This document shows, piece by piece, positions 1 to 12,786 of a stretch of 64,000 nucleotides of DNA. Source of the stretch: Annona cherimola (Eukaryota > Streptophyta > Magnoliopsida > Magnoliales > Annonaceae); contig CM059972.1 of the NCBI GenBank assembly GCA_030490835.1, positions 43,813,452 through 43,877,451 of the forward strand, read 5' to 3'. The notes under the pieces are model-generated. The model saw only the letters and a program-made list of their open reading frames with translations, had not been told where the DNA came from and searched no databases. Position 1 is the stretch's first letter, and every line of letters begins with the position of its first letter. The position numbers and the translations under genes are program-made.

Positions 1-580
1 AATAACTGAGTTGAACCAAAAGCAAAAAGTTCATGTACTGTATCTGAACACTTATGACCATGCTAAGCACAAATAATAACAACAAATTAAAATTAAAACT
101 AAATTTAAAAAATAAAATAAAATGTTTTAACGATAATGGTAAAACAAAATACAAGTAGTTTCTTTGTTTTACTCCTAACTTCAAAGACAATTGGCAACTG
201 TGAATACAGCAAAAGTCAAAATAATATATTCTCCATTTCTGCATTAGATCTATGTGGAATGTTACACAAGAAAATGAAAGAATCTATTGGGTCTTTCTGC
301 AACTCTATTTAAATATTTTGGGCCTGATCAGTGAGCTGAGGAGACCACCACCCCCCCCCAAGAAAAAAGGGTTACAATACGATGTTTAGACCTCTTTAAC
401 CCATAAATCCAGCAACGAAAAGGCTTCTTGTTTTCCTTTTCTAACCAATTTCTGCTTCATACGATTTGTACCATTTCCAAAAAGTAAGTTCTGGGATTAC
501 TGCATACAAATGAGAACCAGAAAAAGCAACTAATATGGTTGTAGTTAATATTTGAGGGATTAAAAGAGTGATTTGCTTAC
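1..580 (-). other. eIF3b intron 4 (partial)
   Basis: Intron sequence left of the fourth eIF3b exon. It begins with the donor GTAAGC (minus) directly below 581. The rest is AT-rich with a C-run near 350-360. I find no continuation of the eIF3b reading frame here, so the next exon must lie outside the window. Confidence 0.6.
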
Positions 581-2009
581 ACTACGCCGATAAACTAATT
601 CTGGCTTTAACTGTCTTGGGTCATTCCACAGCACCTCAGTATCAGAACCAGCACGAATGACAAACTGGTCTCTTGCTTTGTCATCTGTGAGCCAGTTTTG
701 AAGATGTTCCTGCAAAATACTGCGACATTAGGAACTACATACTTCTCAGATATGTCAGTACTCCACAATCAATGAATGCAAGAAGCCAATCAATGAAACT
801 GATTGAAATGCTCACCGAAGGGGTATATGGCTTTATCTCAGCAGGAGTCCATTCATCTGGAACTTTCATGTACTTCTCGAAGTCATTAAATGAGTTCACG
901 GCAAATATATGTGACTTGTCTAGCTTATATCCACTGGTCTTCTCCTTAGCAAGTTCAGCTTCCTGCGACAAAAGTAAATAATAAATCACACCTGATTTTT
1001 GTAGGGAACTCATTGTCATAAAAACTTAACACATGCTCGGCTCTGTGCACTGGGATGGCTCTATTAGAATTAACTCACTGTCTGCCTAGAGATGACAATG
1101 GCTATACTTTAATATTTCCTTCCAAGCATGCAGAACAGGTCTTTATGTTTGCATCCGATTCTATTTTTCTTTCAAACGATCTGCAAAAGACACTCCGGTG
1201 TTTTGTCGCTACCAACGTCTTTCAATCATCTCTGTTCAATTTGTTTGTGTGTTATATGACATGAGTCAACTCTATCGTGACTAATACAATCGACTAATTA
1301 TATTAAAATATTATCAGCATGATCGGCAAAGTTGTTTGCTTTGATCAGCATCCAATGCAAATGACCTCAGACCTTTTGACAGACAGAAAAGAACCTACAA
1401 TGCTTCACTGGTTCCTAAGCAGGCGGCAATGATAAAGCACAGAGGGTGAGCTTCCTCAATAAAGTTGTTCCTTGTAAAAAAACGAAATTTCAATGCAAGA
1501 CTCCCAGCAACCCAAATTTAACTTGAAGAGAAGATTACAAAAAACCTAATTACCTGCTGACTGTTATATTCAATGAAGCAATAGCCTAGGGTTTTCTGGG
1601 TTTCTTCGTTGACGGGCATCCAAAACCCATCTTCTTTTATGGTCCCAATCTGACTGTAAATCTTGCGTATGACCCCCTCGAGCTTCTCGAACTTCTCCGG
1701 GGCGACTACCGGAAGGTTGTCAACGACTATAACGTTCTGCAGTCCAGCCTCGAATTCCAGAGGCTCATCTTGAAGAATATCCTCGTCGTCGCTGGAAAGC
1801 AAGAAAACAAAAATGGAGGGGGATTCAAATTCCGAGCAGAAGAAGTAAAAGGAAGAAGAATAAGTAAAATTTATGATTTTTATCAACCTCTTGATGCCAA
1901 AATCTTCGCCTGGAGGAAGATGGACAGCGTCTAAATTAACGTTGGAGATATCGACTTCCGCGCGCTCGGCGATTGCTTCAATATCTGCCATTGAAACTAC
2001 ATCCGCCAT
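581..2009 (-). CDS. EIF3B: Eukaryotic translation initiation factor 3 subunit B, N-terminal exons (partial)
   Basis: eIF3b is a core scaffold of the eIF3 complex that binds the 40S ribosome during cytoplasmic translation initiation. Four exons join in frame: 1888-2009, 1554-1791, 816-962 and 581-709, each bounded by GT/AG, giving 212 residues. Residues 28-39 (AVHLPPGEDFGI) are followed by an acidic stretch and an RRM at about residues 58-145. RNP2 is seen as IVVDNL and RNP1 as LGYCFIEY; the GYKLDKSHIFAVN block typical of eIF3b follows. Exon 3 ends with PYTPS and exon 4 reads NLQNWLTDDKARDQFVIR, the link toward the WD40-like propeller. The start ATG at 2007-2009 has a good context (GAGATGGCG). 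A read-through of intron 1 makes an apparent longer ORF that should not be used. The propeller and C-terminus lie beyond the left edge. Identification rests on recalled similarity to plant eIF3b and is firm. Confidence 0.93.
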
Positions 2010-2105
2010 CTCTCCCTCTCTATAGCTTCGGTGCTCAAAAAGACGCAGAGCTCTCGCTGTCTGCAGCTTCGATGCTAGAAAATACTAGACGAGGGCTCGC
2101 ATTAT

Positions 2106-2113
2106 TATTTATA
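2106..2113 (-). promoter_or_regulatory. TATA box of the eIF3b gene
   Basis: TATAAATA on the minus strand, about 97 nt upstream of the eIF3b ATG. This leaves room for a short 5'UTR with a purine-rich GAGAGGGAGAG stretch before the start codon. Position and consensus fit a core promoter; not tested. Confidence 0.5.
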
Positions 2114-3367
2114 CAGGGGTGTAAATCGGGTCGACTCGGGCTGGGTAGACCAGACCGATCTTGTAAAATTTCAACTTAGTACTACTTTCATCTCTATTTT
2201 CACACATTAATCCAATCACTTTTTTTTGAATAGTTATCCCAACCATATTTTAACCCAATATAAACCTGTTCAGTTCAGGTTAAAAATCAGGCTAATAAAT
2301 TACACGTTATTGTAATATTTAGGCTCTTATTTACACGATCTTCTAAAATAACAAAAAAATGATAAATTATAAAGACAATAAGTAACAACAAGAATTATAT
2401 ATAGAGTGATGAATAAGTTTAGTAATTGATTCGTTTCATTGTTTTTGTATCCTTTAGGCAATTGATACCCTCTACAAGTAAAAGAGTGAAAATGACATCA
2501 AAGAATTGTACCAGATTATACAAAATAAAAAGACAAATAGCATATTTTGCCTTCCAAATTTGCACCCATGAAAGCTACAATTAACATATCAATTGACCTA
2601 TTTCAAATTATTAACACAAATTAACATCCAAACAACTAGTTTAAAAATCAAAATACATATACATAACTAAATAAATTCAAACACAATTTCACAACCAATT
2701 AACCAAATATATTTTCAAACTCTAAATAATTTGTTTTAAATACCCAAATAAATTATAATCCAAACAACCTGTCAAAAATAAATATCCATAACATATGCAA
2801 ATAAACATCCCACGAAACACATTAATATCCAAACAATCTCATTTTAAAAACATGCCGATAATATCATCATCTTCCATACTAAATAATGCATGAAAATTTA
2901 ACTATTTTAAACCATCAATTTAGTAGATAAACTAACACAAACAATGGAAGAATCAAATAAATAACAACACTGTATTCAAGTTATATAATACATCCAAACA
3001 TATAAATAATATTATGTTTTGAATTTTAGAAATAAACACCACTAGTCACAACAAAGGCAGAAATCGTAAGCAAAGGTGGTGGTAGCTGGGCAGTGGACAA
3101 TGGGCAATGTAAAGACAACTAGACACAACGCTGGCGGCAACCGGGCAATGAGCACAGTGGTAGTAGAATAGAAAGGGGAGAGAGAGAGAATGGAGGAAGA
3201 CTAAGCTAACCAGTTATATAAGGCAATGAGAGGGAGGAAAGAAAGGAAGGAGGGTATTACATAATAGATGAGCTAGATTTTTTATTACTATCTAAATATT
3301 GAAAATGAAGGAAGTTATATAGAAAGAGAATTTTATAAAAGCATCCTTGATATATATAGGAAAATAT
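2114..3367. other. Intergenic, no gene seen
   Basis: AT-rich intergenic DNA. The stretch 2112-2290 carries GGGTCGACTCGGGC/AACCCAATATAAACC-type sequence that resembles 10660-10830 and is probably an old repeat. At 3050-3260 there is a GGCAATG-rich then GAGAGAGA/AGGAAGG purine-rich stretch. No ORF with recognisable similarity. Confidence 0.5.
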
Positions 3368-3370
3368 GCA

Positions 3371-3706
3371 GGTGCAGCGGCGTCAAAATGAGCCCCACAT
3401 GATGATAAAATTATAATATATTTTACCTATTGTATTTAGAATAATGTATTTTATTGCGATATAATTTTCATCCCTATCGGATATGTGTATGGACCCCATT
3501 TGAAAATGGTACAAATTCAATGCAATAAAATAGTTTGATATAAATAACAACTTTAAAGTTGTTTTTTAACATGTAAATCATTTGCTATAAAATTTATATA
3601 TAGATAAATAATTGTATAAAATTTTATTACATTCTAATATGTGCGGAGCCCAAAAATAGGCAAATGTAATGCTGTTCCAATACAGTTATGCTGAGTCAGA
3701 ACAGTT
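3371..3706. mobile_element. MITE family M1, copy 1 (eroded ends)
   Basis: About 335 bp of non-coding sequence nearly collinear with 10270-10613. Shared blocks include ATGATAAAATTATAAT, TTGTATTTAGAATAATGTAT and CATTCTAATATGTG. The terminal inverted repeats clear in the other copy are eroded here, leaving only GGTGCAGCGGCG at the left. No coding capacity. Confidence 0.65.
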
Positions 3707-3709
3707 TTC

Positions 3710-3716
3710 ATATATA

Positions 3717-3747
<31 letters not shown>

Positions 3748-3748
3748 C
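3710..3748. repeat. (TA)n(CA)n microsatellite
   Basis: Simple TA then CA then TA dinucleotide tract between two MITE copies. Confidence 0.85.
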
Positions 3749-4243
3749 GATCCCGCTTTTATGAAACTCCCTTTCTATGTAACCCCTTCCATTTTTAAAA
3801 TCTTAATTGTTGATAGAAAATCTACTCTATCCATTAAGTTTAACATCATTTCTAGTTTCCTCAAAATCCTTTTATTTTTTTAATTTCACTGTATGTGGGT
3901 CTTATCTATAAATGTGTAAAACAACATAATAAAATGATTTAATATTAAAATATCAACATTAAAGTAATTTTTTCAATATCTAAATCATCTAAAATATCAA
4001 TAATATATAGATAAATGATCCTATAAAATATTATTATATTCAAATACATGCGTGAATAGATCTAAGCATTTTTTCATGATTTACACATGAATATATATAT
4101 ATGAGCAAATGTGACACATGCAAATATTTTATTTGAATGAAATTTAATCCCCTAAATAAACTAATGGTGTTAAATACAATGAATGGATTGAATTTTTCAT
4201 CAAGGGTCATTATCTTAAAATTTAAGGGGGTTACATGGGACCG
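3749..4243. mobile_element. Foldback MITE family M2, copy 1
   Basis: About 495 bp with long imperfect terminal inverted repeats: the left arm (CCCGCTTTTATG, then CTATGTAACCCC) reappears in reverse at the right end (GGGGGTTACATGGGACC). The inner part is AT-rich (AAATGATCCTATAAAATATTATTA) and ends in ACACATGAATATATATA. A second copy directly abuts it, so the two right/left arms form a large hairpin centred near 4241. Confidence 0.65.
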
Positions 4244-4555
4244 CCATGTAACCGCTTCAAAATCTAAGCTTTTGATCTTTGATGAAAATCTGATCCATTT
4301 ATTATATTTAACATTATTTTTTTATCTAAGGGATCAAGTTTCATCTCAATCAAGTATATTTATGTGCCACATTTGTTATAAAATATATATTTATGTGTAA
4401 ATTATGAAAAATGCTAAAATATCAATTTTAAAGTAGAATTTTTGACATCTAAACTATCCAAAATATCATTTCTATGTAAATAAATAATTCTATAAAGTAT
4501 TATTACATTTTAATATATGTGTAAATAGATTTAAGCATTTTTTATAATTTACACA
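4241..4555. mobile_element. Foldback MITE M2, copy 2, left part
   Basis: Left part of a second M2 copy: the arm CCATGTAACCGCTTC followed by the same AT-rich core. It stops at TTTACACA, where the solo LTR is inserted, and resumes at 10077 with TGAATATATATA exactly as copy 1 continues. This shows the LTR jumped into an existing MITE. Confidence 0.65.
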
Positions 4556-5109
4556 TGTGGTGCCCCCGACCCGAGGCGTCACGAACCTTACTCCGAGATC
4601 GTTTTTGATACCTAAATATGACATAGGATTGTTGCCCTGTTCACACGGTGGGATTTTTTTATCCATTTCATTTAGCAAAAAAAAAGTTTTTTCATTCCCT
4701 TCATCTCATTTAATCTTTTGCAAGCATCATATACTTGTAACCAATTGCACATATTATTCATAACATATCAACTTATTTGCGTACATTATGAACATTCATG
4801 ACCTAATATCTTAATGATCAACACAAACATTTAATCATTCTCTAAACATATCAGTTCTTACATTATAGCTAACAATTTATTAACACATTAAAGAATATCA
4901 GTTCACACTTCCCTTTAATTTATGAGATCCTTTTTTCCTTTTGAGCTTCCTTGAACCTATTTGGGGTTAGAAAAATAAAACGTGAGTGATAAACTCAGTA
5001 AATAATCATTTTTTATTTTCATGTAAATGCATTTCTCACCGTTCGGTAGGAGACACTTATCAAGCGATCGACTGCCCAACAGGAAGAAACCTTCATATAA
5101 ACTTTTCAT

Positions 5110-5560
5110 AAAATCTCCCTTTTTTCATGAGGACGATTATATGTCTTAAAATATTTTCATATAAACTTTTTTATATGAGGACAATTGTTTGTCCTGAAAT
5201 ATAAACCTTCATATAAACTTTTCATAAAATCCCATTTTTTTATGAGGACAATTATATGTTCTAAAATATTTTCATATAAACCTTTTTATATGAGGACAAT
5301 TGTATGTTCTAAAATGTTTTTATCTAAACCTTTTTATATGAGGACAATTATGTGTCCTAAAATATTTTCATATAAACCTTATCCCAAATTCTGAGCTTTT
5401 CAAAAGCAGCGCATACGCATATAAACCTTTTATCTGTGTGAACATTCTTATGTCTTAAAATATTTTCATGTAAGCATTGTTTTTCTGTGGACATTTGTTA
5501 TGTCCCAAAATATTTTCGTGTCACCATTTTGGAGCTTTTAAAACAAATCATATGCGTATA
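5110..5560 (-). repeat. GGACA palindrome array in the solo LTR
   Basis: Seven or so units with a period of about 60 bp, each with AGGACAATTNTATGT(C/T)CT followed by AAAATATTTTCATATAAACC. Same type as the arrays at 22851-23390 and 44379-44920, but on the opposite strand and diverged. Confidence 0.6.
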
Positions 5561-7190
5561 TGTTTCTAACCCTCTGGTAGGTGACACTTACCAAGTGATA
5601 ATCCTTCCATAGGAAAAAAACCTTTCGTGTGACAACACCGCTAGCTAGGCAGCCGTCCATGATCCTGCTCCTATTTCAGGAAGGGCGCCCCCGGCCTCCC
5701 GTCTTCTCTTATTGACTCTACCACATGTAGACGGGGCCTTAGTCTGCAACCGTCTCGATCTGCAACCACCTCTACTATGGACCTAGTACATGATTCTCGT
5801 GCACACTCGTTTATACTCATATTATCATGTTAGCATGATTTCATAAAATCAACACAGTCATCAGACCGTGCTTTTTTTTATCAAAACTTGATATAACATA
5901 ATCCATCGCAGTTCTCAGATGATGCCTTTCTCAAATTGAGATCTGGGCATAATCATTTTAAAAATAAAATATTTTCATAAACCATTTTCAAATCATAATG
6001 TTAGGATGCCACCCTTAAAGAATTTTGGAAACATTTTAGTAAATCAATTTTACAAAACATTTACAGTATTTATGAAAATAATATTTTCAAAAAGTATTGC
6101 TTGTTTATTGATAAACAATTTTAGAATTCTCATTATAAAGAAATTCTGAAACATTTCAGTATTTGAGAAAATCATGTTTTTCTTACAAACATTCTTATTC
6201 CCATTTCTGGACTTTTATAAATAAAGGATATGCAAACATATTCTCATCCATTTATATTGGCATTATATGCCTTGTCCACATAACACCCTTGTCACTCTTA
6301 TATAGAGAAGAGTGTGCACAATCTTTTGAACATCATTTAAACAAAACAGTCATCGAAACATTTATATTATCAATTTATTGAGTGGGTCATCCTTAAAACC
6401 TTTTGAAAACACCAGTACAAAACATGTTCAAAGTATTTCAATTTTCAAAGGGACTTAAAACGTTTCAATAGACCATTTTAAAGCATCTAAATAAACCATT
6501 TTAAGATATTTAAATAAACCATTTCAAAAGCCTTATTTATTTACAAATACCATTTTATGAAGAATCATACTTTCTTTCCACAAAGCCCATTTGGAATAGA
6601 ATTTCCAAAGCTTGTTTTCAAATATCCTTTTGTAGAAGAGTCGAAACTCTCTCATCAAAAAATTATTTTGAAATAGCATTTCTAAGAACTTCCTTAACAT
6701 GAAACCATCTTGAAACATGTCAATAATAAAGAATAAAATCATATTTTCAAGAACCGAGCTTGCTTACTCTGTAAGCAATTCTAAAATCATCAATATAAAC
6801 ATTATCAAGTTATTTCAATATTTGAAACAAAATCAACATTCTTGAAAGTTTGCTTGCTTATCTTGTAAAAAATTTTGAAATCATCTTGATAAAATAAGTT
6901 CACATCATTTAAATATTTGCCAATAAAATAATATTTTGGAAAGTTTCGCTTGCTTACCTATGGTGATCAACTACGCCTTTGGTTTTTTCCTTGTCTTTTC
7001 CTAGACAAGTGAAAACGATCATCTTATATACACCTGTATAACATTATATATTTGCATGTTTTGCCTTTTATTAACTTATATACATACCTTACTTAATCCT
7101 AACCCTTTTTATAATCTCATTTTATATGTAACTCTTAATATTTCAACTTTATTCCATTTTTCTTGGAGATGAACACTCTCATCTCTTTAA

Positions 7191-7482
7191 GAGTGTGTTT
7201 GGTTGGAGGTAAAACTTTTTGATGAAAACTTTTCAGAGTAGAAGTTGTCAAGTTGATAGAAAATGATGTGATATGATAGGGGTAATAATGAGGTGTAAAG
7301 AGAATAAAGTTAAAATAGATAGGGTAGTTGTATGGGTATTTGTGTGGAAATCATTGAAAAGTAGGGTTGTTTATATAGGAAAATGTGAAAAAATAATTAA
7401 AAAATAAGGTAGTTATGAGAAGTGAAAAGTTTTTGATTGAAAAGTTTTCATTGACATGTTTTATGTGTAACCAAACACACCC
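7191..7482. mobile_element. Tourist-like MITE, copy 1
   Basis: 292 bp, TIRs GAGTGTGTTTGG / CCAAACACACCC, flanked by a 3-bp TAA duplication (7188-7190, 7483-7485). It is a reverse-oriented relative of 61031-61310. TAA target sites and the GGGTGTGTTTGG terminus fit PIF/Harbinger-derived Tourist MITEs. Nested inside the 5.5-kb solo LTR. Confidence 0.75.
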
Positions 7483-8990
7483 TAAGTCACATATATTCAG
7501 TTTATTTTATTCAATATCCCAATTTAGGGTATTTATTTTTTTTTTCAATCCTTTAAGACACTTACTTGAAATTATAATCTAAGTTCAAGTAAGATTTCTC
7601 AAGTTCACATCTAACTTTCTAATATTAACATAAGTATCTTAGTGATTATTTTCTCACTCCTTTAAAAATTTACCCCTAGTAGGTTAAACTCTCATAATCA
7701 CTTATAGTACTTATTTGTATCATATTGTAAGTTAAATTCCTCCCATAAATATGAAATTTACTCCCATTCTCCAAAACAGCCATGTATGACCTCATCTTGC
7801 TAAGTTTTACTTGTGTAATTGCATCTTAATGATACATACATGTTTCGCAGCCTATCCACAACTCTTGTGGTCCTTTTAAACACTTGTTCATAGTTTATAA
7901 TAAGCCAGATTGCTATCAAAATTTCTGAAATAATCATCCACTTCCAAAACAACCTCATGCATTCTTGTATTTGTCATATATCATGTCTAAAATTGCACTT
8001 TGGGCATGTAGATATGAAATATTATAATTCAACCACTTTTGTGATTATTTCAAGGGCTTATTTATAACTTATAACAAACTTAATCTCATTCAAAATTCTA
8101 GAATTAATTTTAATTTCTAAACAGCCCTATATTTCTCTTACTTTCATTACATTTTTACCTCCATAATCACTCCTTAGTGACATAAACATGGAGAGATATC
8201 TATCAACCATTCTTGTGGTCATTTTAAACACTTGTTTATAAATTATAACAAATAATATTTAGATCAAAATTTCTGGAATATTTCCATTTTACTAAACCCT
8301 GTGTTTGCTTGTTTTGGTAGTGTATCTTTACCAACATGGCACTCTTAGCATATCTATAAGTACAATTATCAATAGACAACCCTTGTGGTCATTGTCAAGG
8401 GTTAATATACACCCTTTACCCATTTAAATCCCTATAATTTTCTAGAATTTTTATTCAATATAATAACAGCTCCATTTTGTTCTATTTCCACCAAGTTTTG
8501 CTCCCATACATATATCTTAACTCCTCATATATGTAAGACTCTTTAATCATTAGTTCTTAATCCCAAAATTTAGCATGTATCATCTGTTTAATAATGGGAT
8601 TAACTTAGATAAATAGAATTTTTACTTCTATACACCTAGCTTGGTCGTTCCAACATACAAGCATGTATACATGTTTCATTTTACACTTATAGATATCCAT
8701 GCATAATCTATATAATAATTCCACTTACTTAAACATTCATCAAGCATTCAAGGGTTATTAAATCATAACTTAAACATTCATAAACCCTTTTAATATAAAA
8801 CGTCACTTGAGCATAGAGTAAGCTAATGATTAACAACATAAAATTTCATGAACTTACCAGTTTGAATGTCCAACTTCTCCACCTTCTTACTGGATTTCTT
8901 TTCTATTCTTTTTCCCTTTCTCTCTTCCTTTCTTCCTTGGTTGCTTGGGACGTCCACCACTGTTGCTCCTTTTTTTTCTTCTTTTTCTAA

Positions 8991-8991
<1 letters not shown>

Positions 8992-9028
<37 letters not shown>

Positions 9029-9037
9029 TCTCTCTCT
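8992..9037. repeat. (CT)n microsatellite
   Basis: 46-bp CT tract, one interruption. On the minus strand it is a GA tract that begins the purine-rich exon-like segment of the solo LTR. Confidence 0.9.
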
Positions 9038-10076
9038 TAATGCTCAAAAAATGTTCATCTAGCGGCTGCTTATTTCTTATTTATAGGGTGTCGTTTTAAC
9101 CCTCTTGATGCCACCTCATTATTCATGATTTAAAATACTTTTTATACTAATTAATTGCTGCATTCATCCTAGCCATTCATTATGCTTTATTGCTTCCCAC
9201 TTTGAGCCATCCATGTGTCCCATTCTTAGTTGTATTTATCATGCATTTTGCATTTTTTAATTTAATCAAAATACCCTAAATTCCCATGCTTGGAAATGTT
9301 CAAGGGCTGCTCCTTCAATTAATTTTTCACTTTTACTTTGATTGACCTAATCTTGATCAAACCAACCTCATCTTAACACCTCAAAAGTGGGTTCCAAAGT
9401 CAAAGTTGACTTTTACATCTCATTTATGGGAAATTGACTTTTGATGATCAAAAGTCAATGCTTTAATTACACCCTTATCATTAATATTTTATCGCTCTTA
9501 ACACATGTAATTTAGGACTTTCTAACAAAGTTTAACATTATCCCATCCATTCGTAATTTAGAGCACCTTAACTTAGCCATGCATAAAAAATTTCATCTCA
9601 AGATGATACGTGTATGCTAAGATATTAGCAAAATGAATTTTATTCATAAAATATCATGTAACTCTAGTCATTTAACCCCTTTTCATTCATAATTTTCGCA
9701 ATCCAAACCGTTCATCATGTTGGGCATGTTAACTTAGGCTTTCTCTTCAAATTTCATTCCAATCTAACTTATGTATTATAAGATATGAATTAATCAAATA
9801 ATTAATCAATAATTAAAATGAAAAAGGGGCATTAATTAGCATGCCACCTCACTATTCTCTACTCCACTTTTGTCTTTTAATGGTTTTTGTCCTCTTGTGC
9901 ACACTTAAGCAAAAGTGATTAACTTAATTACCTTTCTTGATTGGTTACCCTAATCTCATTCATCTTAATCAAAGACATATCATTTAATCATCTCAATTTC
10001 CTAAAACTTTCAATTTTCTCCTTAAACAAATTCCAACTATATTTATTAAGCTTAAAATTCTAGATTTAACAACACA

Positions 10077-10248
10077 TGAATATATATATTTTTAAACAAA
10101 TGTCGCCCATAAATATACTTAATTGGGATGAAACTTGGTCTCCTAGATAAATAATGATGTTCAATACAATAAATGGAATTTATTTTCCATTAAGGATCAA
10201 AATCTCAGATTTTGAAGGAGTTATATGGGTACATAGAAGCGGGACTGT
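10077..10248. mobile_element. Foldback MITE M2, copy 2, right part
   Basis: Continuation of the copy interrupted at 4555: TGAATATATATA..., GATGAAACTTGGTC, and a right arm ending GTACATAGAAGCGGGACTGTA, the inverted match to the left end of copy 1. Confidence 0.6.
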
Positions 10249-10269
10249 ATGTATATATTAGAGATTTTC

Positions 10270-10613
10270 AAGTGCAGCGCCACTGCAGTGTATAGTGTCA
10301 AAATGGGCCCCACGTAATGATAAAATTATAATCTACTCCACCCATTGTATTTAGAATAATGTATTCTATTACCATATCAATTTTCATCCTAATCGAATAT
10401 GTGTACGGACCCCATCTAAAAATAGTACAAATTCAACAAAATAAAATAGTTTGATGTAAATAACAACTTTAAAATAATTTTTTCAACACGTAAACCATTT
10501 GCTATTAAATTTATATATGGATAAATGCTTATATAAAGTTTCATTACATTCTAATATGTGTGGAGCTCAAAAATGGGCAAATACTACTATTCTGGTGTAG
10601 TGGCACTGCACTG
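10270..10613. mobile_element. MITE family M1, copy 2 with clear TIRs
   Basis: 344 bp with 18-bp imperfect terminal inverted repeats: AAGTGCAGCGCCACTGCA at the left; the right end TGTAGTGGCACTGCACTG is its reverse complement with three mismatches. The interior matches 3371-3706. Two MITE families thus lie in the order M1-M2-M2-M1. Confidence 0.7.
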
Positions 10614-10830
10614 GAACAACTCTCTCTTTGTCTATATATATATGTGACATATTATAATATAAGAAACAAGGGGTATCTCGAGTTGGGTTGACTGACCCCC
10701 CACTTGACTCAACCCGATCTTTAAAATCAAATTGGGTTTAACACAAATTTCAAAACTTGATTTCATAAATCTTCAACCCAACCCTTATGTAAATCGGTTC
10801 GGGTTGATGCTGGCTCGAGTTTGGACCGAT
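10614..10830. other. Intergenic remnant
   Basis: Short stretch with GGGTTGACTGACCCCCCACTT- and AACCCGATC-type sequence similar to 2112-2290. No gene seen. Confidence 0.4.
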
Positions 10831-10835
10831 CCTAT

Positions 10836-12603
10836 TGTAACACCCCATTCATAGAAATACTCAATAACTAATCAATGGGAGCTACATATCCTAAGAAAAA
10901 TTCGGCAGCATCTCCCCATAATATACAAGGGGTAATATGGAATACATGACCTGATATTCATAAATATTTCAATTTGTAACATTCAATTCTATATTTATAT
11001 ACTTACATCTTCATATAATAAGGACATTCATATAGAAAGAAAATCATTGAATGCTACCCATACACATCAGGAAAACCTAATGATCATGCATATGTGCATC
11101 CACAAAGGCTATAATCCAATCCAAAATAACAATTACAATTGCTTATCAAAGTAAATCCATCTCAATAATCGTCTACATATACGAATATCAAAAGAGCACA
11201 AATTTTAAAAGAACTGAAATTAAAGTTAATGTGCTATGTCTCCCAAATGTGATCTTCAACTTGTCCCATCTTGAAGTTTTCTACCTGACCTGTGATCTAA
11301 AGGCAAAGTAACAAACGATATGAGTCTAAACAGACTCAGCAAGTAGATAGTGGTTAGCGCAGAGTGAAAATAAGTAAATTCTGGATGCACATGTTATTTT
11401 CACGATAAGACGTATGGGTCCAAACACCCACTCCCAAGACCATATGCATAAAACCACATCTAAATAAAAGAACACGAATAATCATCTACTCATGTTTATC
11501 AAGGGCCATGAACAACCCTCTCCTCATGTCAATCAGGGCCATGAACAACCCTTTACAACCAATCATTTTACACAACACATTATACTTAACAGACAAAGAT
11601 GAATGCCACAAACCACTCATATAACATCAGCAAAGTTTACTGTAAATTCAACACACAAAACAGTCAAACAAGCATTTTATCAAACACATAATAGGCGCAA
11701 CATAAGGAAACCCTCAATTCATACACTCGTTTGAGCCAAATCGATTAACATCACATTTAACAATATAGAAACTGCTAATGAATCCTTTGCTTCCTAAAAA
11801 TCGCACATTTATAGCAAATTCCCCATGAACCCTGCTTACGCTAACTGCTACGAGCCCTACACCCCATACCACGAAATTATTCGACGTTACACACTCCTAC
11901 TAGTCCCACATCACGTTTAACATAAAATTTCACCACTAGATTAAGAAGGGGCGACATCTACCTACCTGGATCGAAATTTTCTCCAAAAACAGTGCTCCTA
12001 TCTTAGACGCAGAGATTCGGAACTTCCACGATTAGAGTCGACGATCTTCAAGCAGTCGGAAGAGCTTTCTTGAAGGAATCTATGGCTAGCCCGAACTGAA
12101 TGGTAGGGAAAGAAGAGAAGAAGCAGAGAACGGGAAGAGAAGAAGAAGGAAGATGACCGGGTGCGAGATGAAAATAAACCCTAGCGCGCGGGCTTCCTTT
12201 ATTACTGAACCTATGTCGGGTCGGGTCGGGTCGAAGCATGGAACGGGTCTAATTGCAATTAGTAATTTACTCTCCAACTCATACAACTTAATAATTAAAT
12301 TTTTTCTCCGGGGGCGCTGCCCCCTTAACCCCCGCGACCTGACCGGGCAGGTCGAACCCCGTACCTACTCTGCGAGGGAAACAATAGTCGTAGTGCTCCT
12401 CAATGGAACGCTAATCATACACCTTTGAATTTATACTCAATGTGCTACGATCATAATACATGCACTATACATCCCCTAAATGTCGTGTCCGTATATGTTA
12501 TGTATCCATTAATATCATAAAATTCTTACTAGCATGTTCATAAGTTACCTCGTAAATAGAGAAAAGTTATAATAAAAATAAAATAAAATACCTGGTCCTC
12601 ACA
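10836..12603 (-). mobile_element. Solo LTR, gypsy-type, 1.77 kb
   Basis: Exact 5-bp duplication CCTAT at 10831-10835 and 12604-12608. On the minus strand it begins TGTGAGGACC and ends GGGGTGTTACA, typical gypsy LTR ends. Inside is the GGGGGCGCTGCCCCC inverted repeat (12308-12322) and GACCTGCCCGG (12345) common in plant gypsy LTRs. A CT-rich leader-like segment follows on the minus strand (12170-12070). No internal domain remains. The small ORFs here are incidental. Confidence 0.8.
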
Positions 12604-12786
12604 CCTATTTACACCCCTTGATGGCAATCTACTTGCGTACATAATAAAAACCCTTAGCTTTGTTGGGTGTGCGTATGGAAAGCCCTTATGCCGAACTGAT
12701 CTTCTCTAATATGAATTCTATTTATAATAAATTGCTAATTATTAGTAAAATAATAGATGAAATTGTTTTGGGTGGAATTTGGATTA

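Larger units (their letters stand above)
4556..10071 (-). mobile_element. Solo LTR of a giant-LTR (gypsy-like) element, 5.5 kb
   Basis: Flanked by the 5-bp duplication ACACA (4551-4555 and 10072-10076). Read on the minus strand it starts TGTTAAATC and ends GGGGGCACCACA. Its 3' end resembles the ends of the giant LTRs at 18122 and 39416 (CGTGACGCCTCGGGTCGGGGGCACCACA-like, compared with GTGACG...GGGGCGCCACA). Shared internal architecture includes a purine-rich segment ending in GTAAGTTCATG near 8855, a GGTAAGCAAGCG motif near 6950, a GGACAnnnnATGTCC palindrome array at 5110-5560, and an agcaggat/ggcgcc block near 5680. No polyprotein is present, so I infer a solo LTR left by LTR-LTR recombination. 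A Tourist-like MITE is nested at 7191. Confidence 0.75.

Noticed and set aside
1792..1887. Extra hydrophobic stretch inside the first eIF3b ORF
   Set aside because: Intron 1 read through in frame; GT/AG ends and family alignment remove it.
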